Counted from the stretch's first letter, positions 1-13,006 are shown. The stretch: DNA of 64,000 bases from Aquabacterium sp. (GCF_016234775.1 NZ_JACRAH010000042.1:124001-188000), one strand, 5' to 3'. Notes: a model not told the origin generated them from the letters alone. Made by a program: numbers and translations.

Positions 1-1
1 T

Positions 2-304
2 GCCGTCAGCAACGAGGCTATTGAGCAAAATACTGCCTTTACCCTCGGCTTGCCCAAGGGCAGCTTCACCATCTCGGACCGAGTGGATGACGGGGTGAAG
101 TCCACCTACGTGGTCAAGACCAACGCTGGCAAGCAATACAGTTGCTACGTGACCGGCGCTGTGGGCATCACGGGCCGCGTTGTCTCTGATGCCATTTGCC
201 AGGCACAACAAGGCAAGGCATCAGCCAAGCCTGCTGCGTCGGCTGGCGGCGGCGGTGCGGCTTCGTGCAACGCTTTGCTCAAAGCCGCAGGCAAGTGTCA
301 GTGA
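2..304 (+). CDS. C-terminal part of a hypothetical, probably exported protein
   Basis: The reading frame is already open at the left edge of the window and runs to TGA at 302-304, so only the last 100 residues are visible. A TTG at 50 is internal and not a convincing start. The visible part is hydrophilic, with a compact first half, then an Ala/Gly/Lys linker and a short Cys-containing end. Four cysteines (in YSCYV, DAICQ, ASCNA and GKCQ) would suit disulfides in an exported protein, but the N-terminus that would show a signal peptide is missing. It converges on the next gene, overlapping it by 7 bp. I do not recognise the family. Confidence 0.5.
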   Translation, partial: AVSNEAIEQNTAFTLGLPKGSFTISDRVDDGVKSTYVVKTNAGKQYSCYVTGAVGITGRVVSDAICQAQQGKASAKPAASAGGGGAASCNALLKAAGKCQ

Positions 305-1050
305 GTCGCATCTGACAGATGCGCTCCCTTTGCGCCATCGTCAATCAGCTTGGCGATGGCGCTGGGCGATACGCCCAATCGAAGGGCGCGGCTAAGCGCA
401 CCCTCTAGCCGGGCCCACTCAGACGCAGATACTGTGTTGAACACCAGATCCCCAGCGGACAGATCAGCCAGTCGGGCCATCAACCCCTCCAGTAGTTCCT
501 GATCGCCGACATCGACGGCCATTTGCTCGGCCATGGCCAGCAACGCATCTCGCGCGCTAGACAACGAGTCAGTTGGCACGTCGGACAGAGGTGTTCGGAA
601 TGTGAGCACCCGATGGGCATGAATGGCTTGGCCCAAGTCTGCAGCGACGGTTGCGCTGGCAGTGATTTCAAGGCGAAGCCAGGCGTCGTTCACTTGCATG
701 AACCGCGTCTTTGTCAGCGCTGGCTGCAAGTCTTGAAACAGCCATTTGGTGCCCTCATTGGTCAGCAGGGCATCCAGCACAGTTCTTGTGTCGCTCAGCA
801 GGCCAGAGTCTTGCCACTGATGCAGGATGTCGCTACGTAGTTGGCCACCTTCTATGCCCAGGTGGTACAGCAACCCTGCAACCCGCTTGGCTGAGATCAC
901 TTGCGCCTTGCCGCGCAGCCATACAGAAAGGTTGGCGGCGCGTATGTCTGTTGCCGCAGCAATGGCACTCAACGTGTCCCCCCGCAGGCGTATCAGGGCC
1001 GCGGCCACGATAGGCACTTGATCGTTGGTCAGCTTGGGCATGTCCGCCAT
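298..1050 (-). CDS. Hypothetical protein with N-terminal helix-turn-helix
   Basis: This is a 250-residue protein starting at ATG 1048-1050. Residues about 20-60 (around DTLSAIAAATDIRAANLSVW) read like a helix-turn-helix of the XRE/Cro type: a helix, a short turn, then a recognition-like helix. The remainder is mostly helical with no motif I can name. The C-terminal quarter contains a second HTH-like stretch (LGVSPSAIAKLIDDG). It is divergent from the AAA+ ATPase at 1127, with a 76-bp gap carrying repeated TTATAGT boxes, so it may control that gene and itself. That role is inferred from arrangement only. An effector or partner role is equally possible. Confidence 0.6.
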   Translation of the reverse strand: MADMPKLTNDQVPIVAAALIRLRGDTLSAIAAATDIRAANLSVWLRGKAQVISAKRVAGLLYHLGIEGGQLRSDILHQWQDSGLLSDTRTVLDALLTNEGTKWLFQDLQPALTKTRFMQVNDAWLRLEITASATVAADLGQAIHAHRVLTFRTPLSDVPTDSLSSARDALLAMAEQMAVDVGDQELLEGLMARLADLSAGDLVFNTVSASEWARLEGALSRALRLGVSPSAIAKLIDDGAKGAHLSDATH

Positions 1051-1069
1051 TTGGGTTTAACTGTAAATG

Positions 1070-1116
1070 ACTATATCAAGTCCTTCTGCATCATTGGTGT
1101 TATAGTGAATTATAGT
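1070..1116. promoter_or_regulatory. Repeated TTATAGT boxes in a divergent intergenic region
   Basis: The AT-rich gap between the HTH gene and the AAA+ ATPase holds two direct copies of TTATAGT at 1100-1106 and 1110-1116. Their starts are 10 bp apart, about one helical turn. An inverted ACTATA lies at 1070-1075. The spacing is typical of operator half-sites on one DNA face. The boxes lie 11-27 bp before the GTG start at 1127, where a repressor would block transcription. Assignment to the neighbouring HTH protein is inference. Confidence 0.4.
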
Positions 1117-1126
1117 AATAACAGGG

Positions 1127-2710
1127 GTGATGATGATCTCAAAAGGCTGCCGCTCCTTGCGCCGCAAAGAGTACCGGCTCGCGATTGATCAGTTGAGGCA
1201 ACGCCACCCTTGGCTGGCGCAGCAGATCGTGGAGCCCCCTCCAGGGCATTTGCGGGTGCTTGCGCACTTCTTGGCTCAATGCGAGTTGTTGATGGGTGAA
1301 ACGGGACATCAGAACCCGTTGATGCTGTGTGTGACCACGGTACGCGACAAGATGCTTCTGCGATGCGAGTTGACCAATGCGAGCATGCAGCGTGAGCGAG
1401 CCATCCAAGACATCACTGAGCAGGCGCGCGATGCTGCTCAATTGAGCTGTCCTGTCTGCGGGGCCCCCTCCATGGTCAGCGACGTGCATGCAGCACAAGG
1501 GCAGCGATGCATGGAGCACGCAGGTGTGGGCGGGCTTTTCGCCGAAGATGTCCGGCGCCACAGGCAAATGGCGCGACAACGCGGTGCGCAGCGGACGAGT
1601 CTCACCGTTGGCCACCGTGGTGATGAAGTCATGGTGCTGCTGCCGAAGACCGAGTCCGGCGAAGACGAGCAACAAGCCGCTGTCAGTTTGTTGTTGAGCT
1701 CGGCATCACCCTCAGACGCAGCAGAACCCTGTCCGACAGAGCCCACGGTGACGCTGCTGGAGTTAGCAGGGCTCAAGCGCTTCGTTGATCGCCATCGTCC
1801 GAAAGGTGATGACAAGTTGAGGCGTGCTCAGGCGATGGTTGAACGCATCAACACGGCAGGAAGTGAGCGCCGAAAGTTGGGAGTTCTCCCTTGTGACTGG
1901 CCCGCCGTGCTGGACGAGTTCATCCAAGCCTTCCCGAACTTCTTCGAACTGGCTGATCTGCTGCGTGACCACTTTGCCTTGTCGGCATTGGGCGATCAAA
2001 GGGTGGCCTGGCCTCCCGTATTGCTGGTCGGCTCAGCAGGTATCGGCAAGACCGAAGCGGCCAGATGGTTGGCAGAAAAGCTGTCATTGCCATTCCGCGT
2101 GCTCGACATGGCCAGTGCGCAGTCAGGCTCTCCTTTGGCGGGGTCTGAATCCTTCTGGAGCAATTCAGAGCCAGGCATGTTGTTTGAGCTCTTGGCCTAT
2201 CAACCCAAAGCCAACCCGATCATGCTTCTGGATGAGCTGGACAAGGTCGATCAGCAGAAGCCATATGACCCCATGGCGCCGCTTTACACCCTGCTGGAGT
2301 CCCGCAGCGCGCGTAGTTTCATGGACCTGTCCATCCGAGACTTCACCATCGACGCCAGCCATGTCAATTGGATTGCCACGGCCAACTGTGCGGACAACAT
2401 TCCGGCGCCACTGTTGTCGAGGATGGCTGTGTTGCATGTGCAGGCGCCCACGCCCGACCAAGTCGCGCGCATTGCGCAGGCGATCTATGTCCGCATGCGC
2501 GCTGAGGCTTGTTGGGGCGAAACCTTTGCATCGAAGCTGGATGACGCAGTGCTAGACCAGCTAAGAGGGTTGCCACCTCGTCAACTGAGCCAAGCGTTGC
2601 GCAGAGCCCTCGGTCGGGCCGCTCGCGATGAGCGCGATCACATCACCATTCAGGACTTGCCTCCCGCCATGGGGCCAGCTGTACGCGGAATTGGGTTCAT
2701 CGCAACATAG
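1127..2710 (+). CDS. AAA+ ATPase with N-terminal zinc-finger-like region, Lon-like ATPase module
   Basis: This is a 527-residue protein. Three start codons in a row (GTG ATG ATG at 1127-1135) follow AGGGG. The N-terminal 100 residues are basic and helical. A CPVCG pair with later Cys/His (QRCMEH) at about residues 106-130 suggests a zinc site. The ATPase module begins near residue 300: Walker A is GSAGIGKT, Walker B is MLLDELD, a sensor-1-like region reads WIATANCAD, and an arginine-finger candidate is LLSRM. Layout resembles the ATPase half of Lon, but no Ser-Lys protease domain follows. The TAG stop lies inside the ATAGAA duplication flanking the metal unit. Removing the insertion restores the same stop, so the gene appears intact. 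Function is unknown. Position in an integrative island makes a host-defence or element-maintenance role possible. Confidence 0.75.
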   Translation: MMMISKGCRSLRRKEYRLAIDQLRQRHPWLAQQIVEPPPGHLRVLAHFLAQCELLMGETGHQNPLMLCVTTVRDKMLLRCELTNASMQRERAIQDITEQARDAAQLSCPVCGAPSMVSDVHAAQGQRCMEHAGVGGLFAEDVRRHRQMARQRGAQRTSLTVGHRGDEVMVLLPKTESGEDEQQAAVSLLLSSASPSDAAEPCPTEPTVTLLELAGLKRFVDRHRPKGDDKLRRAQAMVERINTAGSERRKLGVLPCDWPAVLDEFIQAFPNFFELADLLRDHFALSALGDQRVAWPPVLLVGSAGIGKTEAARWLAEKLSLPFRVLDMASAQSGSPLAGSESFWSNSEPGMLFELLAYQPKANPIMLLDELDKVDQQKPYDPMAPLYTLLESRSARSFMDLSIRDFTIDASHVNWIATANCADNIPAPLLSRMAVLHVQAPTPDQVARIAQAIYVRMRAEACWGETFASKLDDAVLDQLRGLPPRQLSQALRRALGRAARDERDHITIQDLPPAMGPAVRGIGFIAT

Positions 2711-2712
2711 AA
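2707..2712. repeat. Target-site duplication, left copy (ATAGAA)
   Basis: ATAGAA lies immediately outside the left terminus TGCGTATTCCG and recurs at 17254-17259, immediately outside the right terminus. IS21-family insertions typically make short duplications of 4-8 bp. An exact 6-bp match at both outer edges supports insertion of the two ends in a single event. Confidence 0.8.
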
Positions 2713-2759
2713 TGCGTATTCCGGACCAAACCAGCCACGCATTCCGATTCAAACCCGCC
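2713..2759. repeat. Left terminal tandem repeats of the IS21-type unit
   Basis: There are two abutting repeats, 2713-2736 (24 bp) and 2737-2759 (23 bp), sharing the core ATTCCG followed by CAAACC and ending in GCC. The first starts with TGCGTATTCCG, the outer terminus. Such multiple terminal repeats are IstA binding sites in known IS21-family elements. Confidence 0.7.
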
Positions 2760-2773
2760 ACTTTGGGCGGGTT
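2752..2773. terminator. Hairpin beyond istB inside the left terminus
   Basis: A perfect 8-bp stem, AACCCGCC with GGCGGGTT, encloses a 6-base loop. It lies 16 bp past the istB stop and overlaps the second terminal repeat. It could end istB transcription or keep outside transcripts from entering the element. There is no clear T-run on either strand, so terminator function is uncertain. Confidence 0.4.
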
Positions 2774-2788
2774 GTTCGCGGGAACGGA

Positions 2789-3511
2789 TTACTTCTTGCT
2801 CTTGCGATTCGCCCTCATTGAGGTTGTCCCTTTGATCACGATCCGCTCAGCCCCAGTGGCCAGGCGATCCAGAATCGCATCGGCTACGGTGGGATTGCTA
2901 CTGCCAAGATATTCGTGCCAACGGTCCACGGGCAACTGGCTGGTCACAAGGGTCGCCCGACTTCCGGTTCGTTGCTCAATTACTTCCAGTAAATCGCTGC
3001 GGCCAACCGCGCTGAGAGTGTTGATGCCAAAGTCATCTAGGATTAACAAATCAACTTTGGCCAACCTATCCAGGAGCTTTCGGAAGGTACCATCCGCATG
3101 GGAGATCGCCAATTCTTCGAGCAGCAAAGATATGCGCTGGAAGCTAACTGAGAGGCCATGGCGACACGCCTGATTGCCCAGTGCGCAGGCCAGCCAGGTC
3201 TTGCCATTGCCTGTGGCTCCAGTGACGATCAGGTTCATGCCGCGCTTGACCCTGGTGCACCAACCTAGCGAGGCCATCTCAGCGCGATCAAGTCCCCGAT
3301 CAGCACGGTACTCGATGTCCTCCATGCAGGCGGCTGACTCGCGCAACTTTGCTGCCTTGAGAAGGCGCTGCAAGCGCCGATTGTCTCTGAAGGTCAATTC
3401 TTGATCCACCACCAAGCCGAGGCGTTCCTCAAAGCTAAGATGTGACATTGAAGGGCTGGACAATTGTTCGTCAAATGCATGGGCCATGCCGAAGAGCTTC
3501 ATCCTGAGCAC
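2789..3511 (-). CDS. istB: IstB-type ATP-binding transposition helper, N-terminus eroded
   Basis: IstB is the AAA+ partner of the IS21 transposase IstA and selects and delivers target DNA. The 240 visible residues include Walker A GATGNGKT, Walker B LLILDDFGI and the LATGAERIVIKG stretch near the C-terminus, all typical of IstB. Family members usually begin about ten residues earlier with a helix leading into LRLxGMA. Here that motif (RMKLFGMA) is only four residues from the usable GTG at 3511, because IS3-type sequence joins at about 3500. The original start is therefore lost and expression is doubtful. The gene ends 76 bp inside the left terminus, the expected istB position, but no istA lies upstream. 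Confidence 0.8.
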   Translation of the reverse strand: MLRMKLFGMAHAFDEQLSSPSMSHLSFEERLGLVVDQELTFRDNRRLQRLLKAAKLRESAACMEDIEYRADRGLDRAEMASLGWCTRVKRGMNLIVTGATGNGKTWLACALGNQACRHGLSVSFQRISLLLEELAISHADGTFRKLLDRLAKVDLLILDDFGINTLSAVGRSDLLEVIEQRTGSRATLVTSQLPVDRWHEYLGSSNPTVADAILDRLATGAERIVIKGTTSMRANRKSKK

Positions 3512-4116
3512 AAGGTCTACCCCTACTTGCTGCGCGAGCTCAAGAACGAGCGTGCCAACCAGGTCTGGGCCATGGACATTACCTACATCCCGATGGCCAA
3601 GGGGGGGTGTACCTGACGGTGGTGCTGGACTGGTGCAGCCGCAAGGTGTTGAGCTGGCGCTTGTCCATATCGATGGACGTGGATTTTTGCATTGAAGCGG
3701 TTGAAGAGGCGATTGCTCGCTGGGGCAAGCCAGATATCTTCAACACCGACCAGGGCAGCCAATTCACCAGCCAAGCCTTCACCACAATGCTCAAGGACCA
3801 TGAGATCGCAATCTCGATGGACGGCAAAGGCTGCTGGAGGGACAACGTGTTCGTCGAGCGCCTGTGGCGCTCAGTCAAGTTCGAAGAGGTGTATCTCAAG
3901 GCCTACGCCAGCGTGACCGAGGCTCGACAAAACCTGGCCATCTACATGAACTTCTACAATTGCAACCGGCCGCACTCGACTCACGCGGCCAGCACGCCAG
4001 AGATGGCTTACTTTGAATCACTGCCTGCTCTCAAGCTGGCAGCGCAGTTAACCCAACCGGACTGCACTTATCTGCGCCGTTTGAGTGTTCAAACAACCGG
4101 GACCACCTCTCTGGCC
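3500..4116 (+). pseudogene. IS3-family transposase (OrfB) remnant, truncated and frameshifted
   Basis: From about 3500 the plus strand encodes the middle of an IS3 OrfB: HPEHKVYPYLLRELK, then MDITYIPMAKG. A run of seven G at 3600-3606 is one base short, so this frame stops at TGA 3614-3616. The next frame continues as VYLTVVLDWCSRKVL through the DDE core (FNTDQGSQFT, then the glutamate in VFVERLW). The 5' part, including OrfA and the HTH, is missing. The usual stop is not in frame, and the frame runs on past the element end into foreign sequence to 4362. The right inverted repeat is probably the CAAACAACCGGGACCACCTC stretch near 4090-4110. Not functional as it stands. Confidence 0.8.
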
Positions 4117-4128
4117 CCATCTCCATTC

Positions 4129-4362
4129 ATGGCCACTATTGGCTGGGTCTACGCGATCATTTTTAGCTTCGTTTGTGCGGTCTGCTTTTTAACTATCCAA
4201 TCAGATGCGTCACCCAGTTGGAAACAATGGCTTGGCTCGCTTTTGGTCGGAGTTTGCTGGCTTGGCTCTATCTGGTTCGTGAGCAAAGTACACATCACTC
4301 CTTGGCGTTTACTCAAGCAAGTTGGTGTGGTAGAGCGCGCTCAACTCGAACCCCGGGCCTAA
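4129..4362 (+). CDS. Small hypothetical membrane protein (77 residues)
   Basis: Sequence after the IS3 right end contains ATG at 4129 and stays open to TAA at 4360-4362. Two hydrophobic stretches (about residues 4-23 and 36-53) suggest two membrane helices, followed by a basic tail. It is in frame with the broken transposase, so a read-through fusion is possible but probably accidental. It could instead be the 3' remainder of a gene cut by the IS3 insertion. It converges on the EamA permease with a 4-bp gap. I see no family match. Confidence 0.3.
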   Translation: MATIGWVYAIIFSFVCAVCFLTIQSDASPSWKQWLGSLLVGVCWLGSIWFVSKVHITPWRLLKQVGVVERAQLEPRA

Positions 4363-4366
4363 CTTC

Positions 4367-5434
4367 TCAGTGACCGTGCCGATGGTGCGCATCGGGGAAA
4401 TGCGCGTGGGTGTGCCTCATGGGCAGATGGCGATGCATATGCTTGTGCGGCACGCCGGGCACCACAGGGCCCTCATGCACATGCTGATGGTGCGCATCGT
4501 GAACATGTTCATGCGCGTGTTCCATGTCCTCATGAGCATGCTCATGGGCGTGGTCCTCCGACAAGTGCAGCCAGACACCCCATCCCATCAAGGCTGCAGC
4601 CACCAGCAACTGAACCGTGACGGGCTCATGGAGGAACAGCACAGACACCAGCGCGCCGAAGAATGGGGCCACGGAGAAATAGGCCCCAGTGCGCGATGCA
4701 CCCAGATGGCGCAGCGCCAGGACGAACAGGGTCAGGCTCGCGCCATAGCTGAGAAACCCGAGCAAACCCGCTGACAAGGTGGTATCCCAACCGGGCCAGC
4801 CAGCGCCCAACGCCAGGGCCAATACCAGATTGGTGCCGCCAGCACTCAAACCTTTGGCCATGGCGATGAAACCCGCGTCGTTCAAGGCCACTTTGCGCGT
4901 CAGGTTGTTGTCCACCGCCCAGCCCAGGCATGCACCTAGCACCGCCAAAGAGGGCCACAGCGTTGACCTGGCTGCGTGCTCAACGGCTGAAGCAGGCCAA
5001 CTCAGCACCAGGGCACCGGCCACGATGGCGGCCATGCCCAAGACGATGCGTCGGTCCACGTTTTCCTTGAACACAACCCAGGCCAGCACGGCCGTTAACA
5101 CGCTCTCTGCATTGAGCAACAAGGACGATTGGGACGCAGACATACCTGCAAGCCCTGTCATCAACAACACGGGTGCTACGACGCCGCCTGTCGCTATTGC
5201 TCCAGCCAACCATCCCCAATCGCGCCAGGCCAGCGTCACCGGCGGCACACGCTGGAGGCGACGCACAAGCCACAACCCCATCCCGGAACCCAGGTACAAC
5301 AGTGCGGCCAGTAGCCAGGGACTTGTCTGGCCAAGCAGAACCTTGGCAAGCGGCGCGCTCACCCCGAATAGCAACGCGGCCACCAGCGCGGCCATGACGC
5401 CGATATGTCGATGAGAGAGCAGTTTTTGAATCAT
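4367..5434 (-). CDS. EamA/DMT-family permease with long histidine-rich C-terminal tail
   Basis: This is a 355-residue protein. Residues 12-290 carry about ten hydrophobic helices in the two-repeat pattern of EamA drug/metabolite transporters of the inner membrane, ending at GWGVWLHLSEDH. The last 65 residues are exceptional: dozens of His, with Asp, Glu and Met, in patterns such as HEHAHEDMEHAHEHVH. Such tails bind Zn, Ni, Co or Cu in other metal transporters. The gene sits in the metal unit upstream of czc on the same strand, so metal efflux or metal-complex export is likely (inference). The substrate cannot be read from sequence. The start ATG at 5432-5434 precedes the first helix by a few residues. 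Confidence 0.8.
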   Translation of the reverse strand: MIQKLLSHRHIGVMAALVAALLFGVSAPLAKVLLGQTSPWLLAALLYLGSGMGLWLVRRLQRVPPVTLAWRDWGWLAGAIATGGVVAPVLLMTGLAGMSASQSSLLLNAESVLTAVLAWVVFKENVDRRIVLGMAAIVAGALVLSWPASAVEHAARSTLWPSLAVLGACLGWAVDNNLTRKVALNDAGFIAMAKGLSAGGTNLVLALALGAGWPGWDTTLSAGLLGFLSYGASLTLFVLALRHLGASRTGAYFSVAPFFGALVSVLFLHEPVTVQLLVAAALMGWGVWLHLSEDHAHEHAHEDMEHAHEHVHDAHHQHVHEGPVVPGVPHKHMHRHLPMRHTHAHFPDAHHRHGH

Positions 5435-5522
5435 GGGTAAGCTGGTTCAAACAAGAAGGATGGCAACCAACAGCCTACATGCTCATGGCACGCCCCGCGC
5501 GCCTCGACAACAATGATTCCGA

Positions 5523-6335
5523 TCACTTCTCAAAGGACAGATACAGGAACACCCCGTTGTCTCCCCTAGATGAGCCAATTCCAATGGGAAGGCCAACGCC
5601 GTAAACAACTTGCCACCCTGATGCGTGGTTGATCGCTGCGCGAAACCCTGGAATGATGAATGCGGCTGAATCCCAGGCTTTCGAACCATCTGCAGACAAT
5701 CCCTGCGAGGCTGTCTTGACGCCTTCCAGCATGAAGTTGAAAGTTTCAGACTGCAAATGGATGATGCTGGCCCCGTAGTTGTAGCCGCGCAGATCAGCCT
5801 TGAGGCCGGATGCCTCGCGCGCCTTGGGTGTGTATGTCGCACCAGCATTCCAATGACTGATCCACTTATCAGTCAGCTCCCAACTGATCGGCAGATTGAC
5901 CTGATACCCCATGGCGCCCTGGCCTAGTCCCTTTTTGTAGTCGCCAGTCGGCAATATCAGCGACAACCTCGGGGCGACCGCCAATTTGTCATTGGCCAAC
6001 AGCTGATAACGATAGTTCAGGGCTACATCACCAATCCCAGAGTGGAATGCATCGTCGCCACCAACACGCGCCAACGGTACGGTGTAGGACAGCTGATGCT
6101 GCTGACCGTGGAAGGGCAGTTCGTTGGTAAACGTATAGAGCCATTCTTTGCTCTTATGGGAATATTGAAACGTCTGGATGTATTGAATGACGCCGTCTTC
6201 CTGGTTGTACGCCTCTTCTATCAGGAAGGAGTTGTCTTCAATCTTCTTCGACTCTTGCGCGTGTGCGCTGAAAACAGTTGAAGCAGCAAAGGATGCAAGA
6301 AGGCACCCGGAAAGAAACGACGGTCTTTGTTTCAT
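5523..6335 (-). CDS. Outer-membrane beta-barrel protein of the MetA-like transporter superfamily
   Basis: ATG at 6335 was chosen because it directly begins a signal peptide (MKQRPSFLSGCLLASFAAST, cleavage after SAHA). An in-frame upstream start at 6392 would add 19 unsuitable residues. The mature part, about 245 residues, is rich in alternating polar and aromatic strands, contains VAPRLSLILPTGDY and ends in a beta strand with aromatic FLYLSFEK, as outer-membrane barrels do. This pattern fits the broad 'transporter / MetA pathway' family often found beside RND efflux genes. It probably assists metal or solute passage across the outer membrane, but no substrate is evident. It lies downstream of czcA on the same strand. 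Confidence 0.65.
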   Translation of the reverse strand: MKQRPSFLSGCLLASFAASTVFSAHAQESKKIEDNSFLIEEAYNQEDGVIQYIQTFQYSHKSKEWLYTFTNELPFHGQQHQLSYTVPLARVGGDDAFHSGIGDVALNYRYQLLANDKLAVAPRLSLILPTGDYKKGLGQGAMGYQVNLPISWELTDKWISHWNAGATYTPKAREASGLKADLRGYNYGASIIHLQSETFNFMLEGVKTASQGLSADGSKAWDSAAFIIPGFRAAINHASGWQVVYGVGLPIGIGSSRGDNGVFLYLSFEK

Positions 6336-6459
6336 GGCAACCCCTTCGTCAGCGCAGTGATGCAATTGAAAATTCACCTGATAACCAAGCATTCATATCG
6401 ACTGAATATGGCAAGGGCTTAGCAACATGGGGTGCAATATTAGAGAAACCTTGCTCACT

Positions 6460-6828
6460 TCAAGGGCGCTCGTTGCGCAAGCCAACCTTTCTGAGCGCGA
6501 GCTTGCAGTCGCTCACATTGACAAAGACCCATTCGCCCACGCCGACTTCGACTTCGTTGGGGACCGCCACAATCCGCTTGTCCTTGAGGCTAGGGTTCCC
6601 GCCATAGCTGTAAGTGGCCACGGCAAACTTGGTATACCCGGCGTTGGCTGTCAACGCCTTCCGACAGTCTTGTTTGTCTGAGTGCACCACCAGTTGGTCC
6701 TTTCCCACCTCAAGAATCTGGGCCCGCCGCCAACCTTGAGCGTAGGTATCGGTCGGATCTTGTTTGATCGCACAAGCTGTCGCCAAGGTTGCAATGACAG
6801 TAGCCAGGGTCAATTTCATCTTCAGCAT
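6460..6828 (-). CDS. Small lipoprotein downstream of czcA
   Basis: This is a 122-residue protein. AAGGAG lies 7 bases before ATG 6826-6828. The N-terminus MLKMKLTLATVIATLATACA is a lipoprotein signal with the lipidated Cys at about residue 19. The mature part holds two further cysteines (QDCRKAL and SDCKLAL) that could pair, with short beta-rich segments between. The gene starts 25 bp after czcA and shares its strand, so it probably belongs to the czc transcript. I do not recognise a named family. A periplasmic accessory role in metal efflux is a guess from context. Confidence 0.6.
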   Translation of the reverse strand: MLKMKLTLATVIATLATACAIKQDPTDTYAQGWRRAQILEVGKDQLVVHSDKQDCRKALTANAGYTKFAVATYSYGGNPSLKDKRIVAVPNEVEVGVGEWVFVNVSDCKLALRKVGLRNERP

Positions 6829-6853
6829 GATTTGCTCCTTCAGGTTGAGAAAG

Positions 6854-11597
<4,744 letters not shown>

Positions 11598-11601
11598 GGT
11601 C

Positions 11602-12843
11602 TCAGTCTTTCGTCGGGGTGGGCTCGCCCAGCAGCTCCTGCAAGCGGGCATCGGCTTGATAGGCCTGGGCGGCGGCGCTCAGCGCCTGTGTTTCTGCCTC
11701 GAAGAGGGTGCGTTGGGCATCGAGCACGTCGAGGAAGCCGAATTTGCCCAGCTCGTAGCCTTTGGTGCTGGCAGCAAAGGCTTGGCGCGCGGCGGGCAAG
11801 ACCTTTTCGCGCAGGGTCTGGGCCTGCGCCAGCGCAGAGCTCAGTTGCGACAGCGCCTGCACGGCCTGCGCTTGGACACTGGCGCGCAAGGCATCGAGTT
11901 CGGCCCGGGCCTTGTCTTCGCGGCGGCTGGCTTCCAAGATGGCGCCCTGGTTGCGGTCGAACAGTGGTAGCACCAGGCTCACACCCACGATGGGTTGATC
12001 ACGGCCCAACTGCTGGTCGCGCTTGGCACCCAGCGACACCGTCAGATCCGGTGTGCGGCGCGAGCGCTCCAGATCGCTCAGGGCTTGTCGGCGAGAGATT
12101 TCCTGTTGAGCCCGAGCGATGGCCGGTGACGCCGCCAGGCGCTCAGACAAGGGCTCCCACAGTTCAGCGGAAGGCAGCCGTCCAATGTCTGCTTCAACGC
12201 GTTCGAACTGGACGGTTGGATCGCCCAAAGCTTGACGCAGTTGGGCCACCGCAGCACGCCACTCAGCTTGGGCAGCGGTGCTCGCCGACAGCGCCTGCGC
12301 CTCAGCCACCTGTGCCTTGAGCTCTTCGACGGGAGACACCTTGCCCGCCAGCACCCGCTTGGAAGCCGCCTCACGCGCCTGAGAAGACAAGCGCGCCAGT
12401 TCACTGGACAGCCTCATGCGTTCTTGCGCTATAGCCACGCCATGAAACGCCGCCATCACCTGCGACCTGACCTGGGCACGCCGCGCGGCCACATCCAGTT
12501 CAGCCTGGCCTTGGGCGGCCTGTGCTGCGCTGATGCGCGCCGAGCGTTTGCCGCCCAGTTCGATGGGCTGATTCAACTGGATGGTGGTGGTGCGCGTGGC
12601 TTGGCGGGTGTCTTCCACCAATGTGGACAACTCGGGGTTTTGCCAAGCACCAGCTTGTTGCGTGGCACCTTCACTGGCATCGCGCTCCAGCATAGAGGCG
12701 CGCAAATCTGGGTGGTGTGCAAGCGCCGTGGCCAGCGCCGCATCCAGGCTGAGGCTTTGCCCCCAGGCTGCTTGAAACATGAAAGGGATACACAGGGCTG
12801 CAAAAGCCATGCGTGACGCCCAGGAAACATCAAACCGTCGCAT
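11602..12843 (-). CDS. czcC: CzcC-type outer-membrane efflux channel (TolC family)
   Basis: This 413-residue protein has a signal peptide (MAFAALCIPFMFQAAWG, residues 12-28). It then shows the duplicated TolC pattern: two long coiled-coil segments separated by strand regions, the motif PIELGGKRSARI near residue 95 and the late KGYELGKFGFLDVLDAQRTL repeat typical of the family. It forms the outer-membrane exit duct for CzcBA. It is the first gene of the czcCBA transcript after czcI. Upstream lies a 163-bp gap that may hold a promoter or an attenuator, though I see no clear element there. Confidence 0.93.
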   Translation of the reverse strand: MRRFDVSWASRMAFAALCIPFMFQAAWGQSLSLDAALATALAHHPDLRASMLERDASEGATQQAGAWQNPELSTLVEDTRQATRTTTIQLNQPIELGGKRSARISAAQAAQGQAELDVAARRAQVRSQVMAAFHGVAIAQERMRLSSELARLSSQAREAASKRVLAGKVSPVEELKAQVAEAQALSASTAAQAEWRAAVAQLRQALGDPTVQFERVEADIGRLPSAELWEPLSERLAASPAIARAQQEISRRQALSDLERSRRTPDLTVSLGAKRDQQLGRDQPIVGVSLVLPLFDRNQGAILEASRREDKARAELDALRASVQAQAVQALSQLSSALAQAQTLREKVLPAARQAFAASTKGYELGKFGFLDVLDAQRTLFEAETQALSAAAQAYQADARLQELLGEPTPTKD

Positions 12844-13006
12844 CGAATTCTCCGCAAATCAGCAGGGGACATTCGGCGAACAGGTCAAGGGCTCAGCTTG
12901 AGCGCCTTGATCGCACAGCGCATGTGAGAGGAAGGTGGTGGCCCACCAGCCTCACGTGGCCAGGATCACATCAGGAGGATGTGTGCAGTAAACCCGTCTC
13001 GCCGAT

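Noticed and set aside
4129-4362. Genuine C-terminal extension of the IS3 transposase
   Set aside because: The right inverted repeat of the IS3 element lies before 4120, so the in-frame continuation is foreign sequence joined by loss of the native stop.
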